Assembly (NCBI GenBank): GCA_902766015.1
Contig: CACXCC010000136.1
Coordinates: forward strand, 1-43,003
DNA: 43,003 nucleotides
Source: an uncultured Veillonellaceae bacterium
GTDB taxonomy: Bacteria > Bacillota > Negativicutes > Selenomonadales > Selenomonadaceae
Direction of reading: 5' to 3'
The position numbers and the translations under genes were made by a program. Below are positions 41,440 through 43,003 of the stretch, piece by piece. The notes beneath the pieces were generated by a model. The model had not been told where the DNA came from. It did not search any database and saw only the letters and a program-made list of their open reading frames with translations. Each line of letters opens with the position of its first letter. The first letter of the stretch is position 1.

Positions 41440-42657
41440 ATGAGAAATCGTTGGCTGATTGCGCTTGCTGCTGTCGGCATCCATATTTCAATCGGCAGTG
41501 TTTATGCATGGAGTGTATTGACGCGCCCGATTATGAATGAGATGGGCTTTTCCCTGTCTGACACGACGTGGACGTTTTCCCTCGCTATTCTGTTTCTCGG
41601 AATGTCGGCAGGACTTTTAGGCAGCCGAGTCGAGAAAATGGGACCGAAAAAGAGTGGGCTTATTGCCATGCTGTTTTTCGGTACGGGCATGTTCGGTACG
41701 GCGGCAGCATTCCATCTGCACAGTTTGACAATGTTGTATATTTTTTACGGTATGATCGGCGGTATCGGTCTCGGCGTCGGTTACATCACTCCGGTTTCGA
41801 CACTTGTCAAATATTTCCCGGATCACCGCGGCTTTGCAACGGGACTTGCCATTATGGGGTTCGGATTTGCCGCGCTCATCGCAGGACCGTTGATGCAGTT
41901 CCTTTATGTGCGTGTCGGACTTGTTGACACGTTCCTGATCCTCGGCACGGTTTATATGATTCTGATCGGTGCTTCCGCATTGTATCTGAAGCCGCCTGTC
42001 ATGGCAGAAAACGGGAAAAACAAGCATCAGATTCACATGCTCAAACGCGGCCTTACGATGAAACAGGCTGTCAAAACGTGGCAGTTTGCAGCACTTTGGT
42101 GGGTGTTCTTCGTTAATATTACCTGCGGAATCGGCCTTTTAGCCGTTGCTTCCCCGATGGCACAGGAAACAGTCGGCATGGATGCGGCAACGGCGGCATC
42201 CATGGTCGGAATCATCGGTCTTCTGAACGGCGGCGGACGTATTGCATGGTCAACGCTTTCAGATTATCTCGGACGCAGTTTGACGTATATGCTGTTTTTT
42301 CTTATTGAAGTTGCGGCGTTCTTCCTGCTTGCCGGTACAACAAATCTTTGGTTGTTCCAGGCGCTTGTTTTCCTTATCATCAGCTGTTACGGCGGCGGAT
42401 TTTCCTGCATGCCGGCATATCTTTCGGATCTGTTCGGTACGCGCGAACTCAGTGCGATTCACGGTCGTATTTTGACGGCATGGGGCATTGCCGGCATCGT
42501 CGGACCGACAATCATTTCCTGGTTCCGTGAGAACTCGCAGGGGTATGGTGACACGCTGTATTTCTTTGCGGCCTGCTTCATCCTGAACTTCATTGTTGCA
42601 ACACTGCTGCATCGTTACGGTAAGATTACGGCCGGTCGTATGGCAGAGGCTAAATGA
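41440..42657 (+). CDS. MFS transporter of the oxalate/formate antiporter (OFA) family
   Basis: A 405-aa, about 12-helix carrier. The start RNRWLIALAAVGIHISIGSVYAWSVLTRP is typical of OFA members. It also has the MFS loop motif GSRVEKMGPKKSG near 63, IGGIGLGVGYITPVSTLVKYFPDHRGFATGLAIMGFG near 105-140, and GGGFSCMPAYLSDLFGTRELSAIHGRILTAWG near 325-355. Substrate unknown; oxalate/formate, lactate, pyruvate or other monocarboxylates are possible. AAGGAGG precedes the ATG. It is a single-gene unit controlled by the leader described above and closed by a terminator. Confidence 0.92.
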   Translation: MRNRWLIALAAVGIHISIGSVYAWSVLTRPIMNEMGFSLSDTTWTFSLAILFLGMSAGLLGSRVEKMGPKKSGLIAMLFFGTGMFGTAAAFHLHSLTMLYIFYGMIGGIGLGVGYITPVSTLVKYFPDHRGFATGLAIMGFGFAALIAGPLMQFLYVRVGLVDTFLILGTVYMILIGASALYLKPPVMAENGKNKHQIHMLKRGLTMKQAVKTWQFAALWWVFFVNITCGIGLLAVASPMAQETVGMDAATAASMVGIIGLLNGGGRIAWSTLSDYLGRSLTYMLFFLIEVAAFFLLAGTTNLWLFQALVFLIISCYGGGFSCMPAYLSDLFGTRELSAIHGRILTAWGIAGIVGPTIISWFRENSQGYGDTLYFFAACFILNFIVATLLHRYGKITAGRMAEAK

Positions 42658-42681
42658 ACAGGTATTCCTAATTTTGACATC

Positions 42682-42718
42682 AAAAATTCCGCCGAGGAAA
42701 CTCAGCGGAATTTTTTTT
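42682..42718 (+). terminator. Intrinsic terminator of the OFA gene
   Basis: AAAATTCCGC and GCGGAATTTT arms, with an inner GAG-GAAA-CTC hairpin holding a GNRA loop, are followed by T8. Confidence 0.93.
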
Positions 42719-42729
42719 ATGTTTAAGGG

Positions 42730-42873
42730 TTGACAAAGGATGGATACTCCTGTAATATAGGACAAGTCGTCACACAGTACAGAGTATCTACTGTAAACGG
42801 CAGCCGATACAAGATCCGTTGATAAAAAGAAATTAAAAAAGTTCTTGACATTGTCGCTAAGATCATGTATCAT
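42730..42873 (+). promoter_or_regulatory. Tandem rRNA operon promoters P1 and P2
   Basis: P1 is TTGACA (42730-42735), 17 bases, TAATAT (42753-42758). P2 is TTGACA (42845-42850), 17 bases, TATCAT (42868-42873). Two consensus -35 promoters before a boxA-like element are typical of an rrn operon. Confidence 0.82.
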
Positions 42874-42924
42874 ATAGGCACGGTTAACGAAGAACTTCTG
42901 GAAAGTTCTGAAAGATAACCAAGG

Positions 42925-43003
42925 TGTTCTCTGAAAACTAAACAATACAAACAAATCATGCAATCACATGATTAAGCCAGATGAAATTAGCGTAAGCTAA
43001 CAA
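42925..43003 (+). other. rrn leader with boxA-like antitermination element
   Basis: 42925-42947 reads TGTTCTCTGAAAACTAAAC then AATA, matching the Firmicutes pre-16S boxA pattern. The rest of the window is pre-16S leader; the mature 16S start is not reached. Confidence 0.8.

Noticed and set aside
42925-43003. 16S rRNA gene start within the window
   Set aside because: The boxA-like leader is present but the typical AGAGTTTGAT 5' segment of 16S is not reached.

Overview
The window is a gene-dense stretch of a bacterial chromosome, probably from an anaerobic member of the Negativicutes (diderm Firmicutes), perhaps Megasphaera-like. This is inferred from strong AGGAGG ribosome-binding sites, SepF, an LL-diaminopimelate aminotransferase, a cdaA-cdaR-glmM cluster, a Firmicutes-style rrn leader, a LarA-type racemase, B12 synthesis genes and moderate GC. 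No marker rRNA lies inside the window, so the placement is tentative. No phage, insertion sequence, CRISPR array or tRNA was seen.

Layout. 1-5139: late cobalamin synthesis operon (cobQ broken by a stop codon, cbiB, cobS, pduX-like threonine kinase, cobD, cobC). 5169-8193: rplM-rpsI, then typA. 8334-8915: sepF. 9001-12553: dipeptidase pepD, a structured 3' region, an unrecognised 517-aa protein and a small membrane protein. 12628-13863: dapL on the minus strand. 14026-18008: dcuB (C4-dicarboxylate carrier), larA-family racemase and a convergent LysR regulator. 18190-21223: acpS, nnr, ilvE. 21395-30555: a long tight run cdaA-cdaR-FAD oxidoreductase-glmM-cbiK-cbiL-btuF-btuC-btuD, joining c-di-AMP and cell-wall precursor synthesis to tetrapyrrole and metallophore/B12 uptake genes. 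30644-33604: feoA-feoB, a Cys-rich FeoB partner missed by simple ORF calling, and a small membrane protein. 33678-40232: pstSCAB-phoU-phoP-phoR. 40203-41162: a DUF2971 gene overlapping phoR tail to tail. 41252-42657: an OFA-type MFS carrier behind a leader with an intrinsic terminator. 42730-43003: tandem promoters and boxA-like leader of an rRNA operon whose 16S gene begins beyond the window.

How the genes work together. The window holds both ends of corrinoid metabolism: CbiK/CbiL early steps, the CobQ/CbiB/PduX/CobD/CobS/CobC late steps, and a BtuFCD-like importer. Two of these genes carry single-base lesions at critical sites: TAG in the CobQ nucleophile motif and ACG where the cbiL start ATG should be. 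dcuB plus the LarA homologue suggests uptake and racemisation of a hydroxy acid, possibly malate. The feo and pst-pho clusters are complete iron(II) and phosphate acquisition units.

The strongest unexplained signals are (i) heavy excess of TTGAC/GTCAA and of the palindrome TGACGTCA inside genes, (ii) the two-state terminator leader of the MFS gene, (iii) mutually exclusive hairpins after pepD, (iv) the B12 gene lesions, and (v) the missing standard start codon of acpS.
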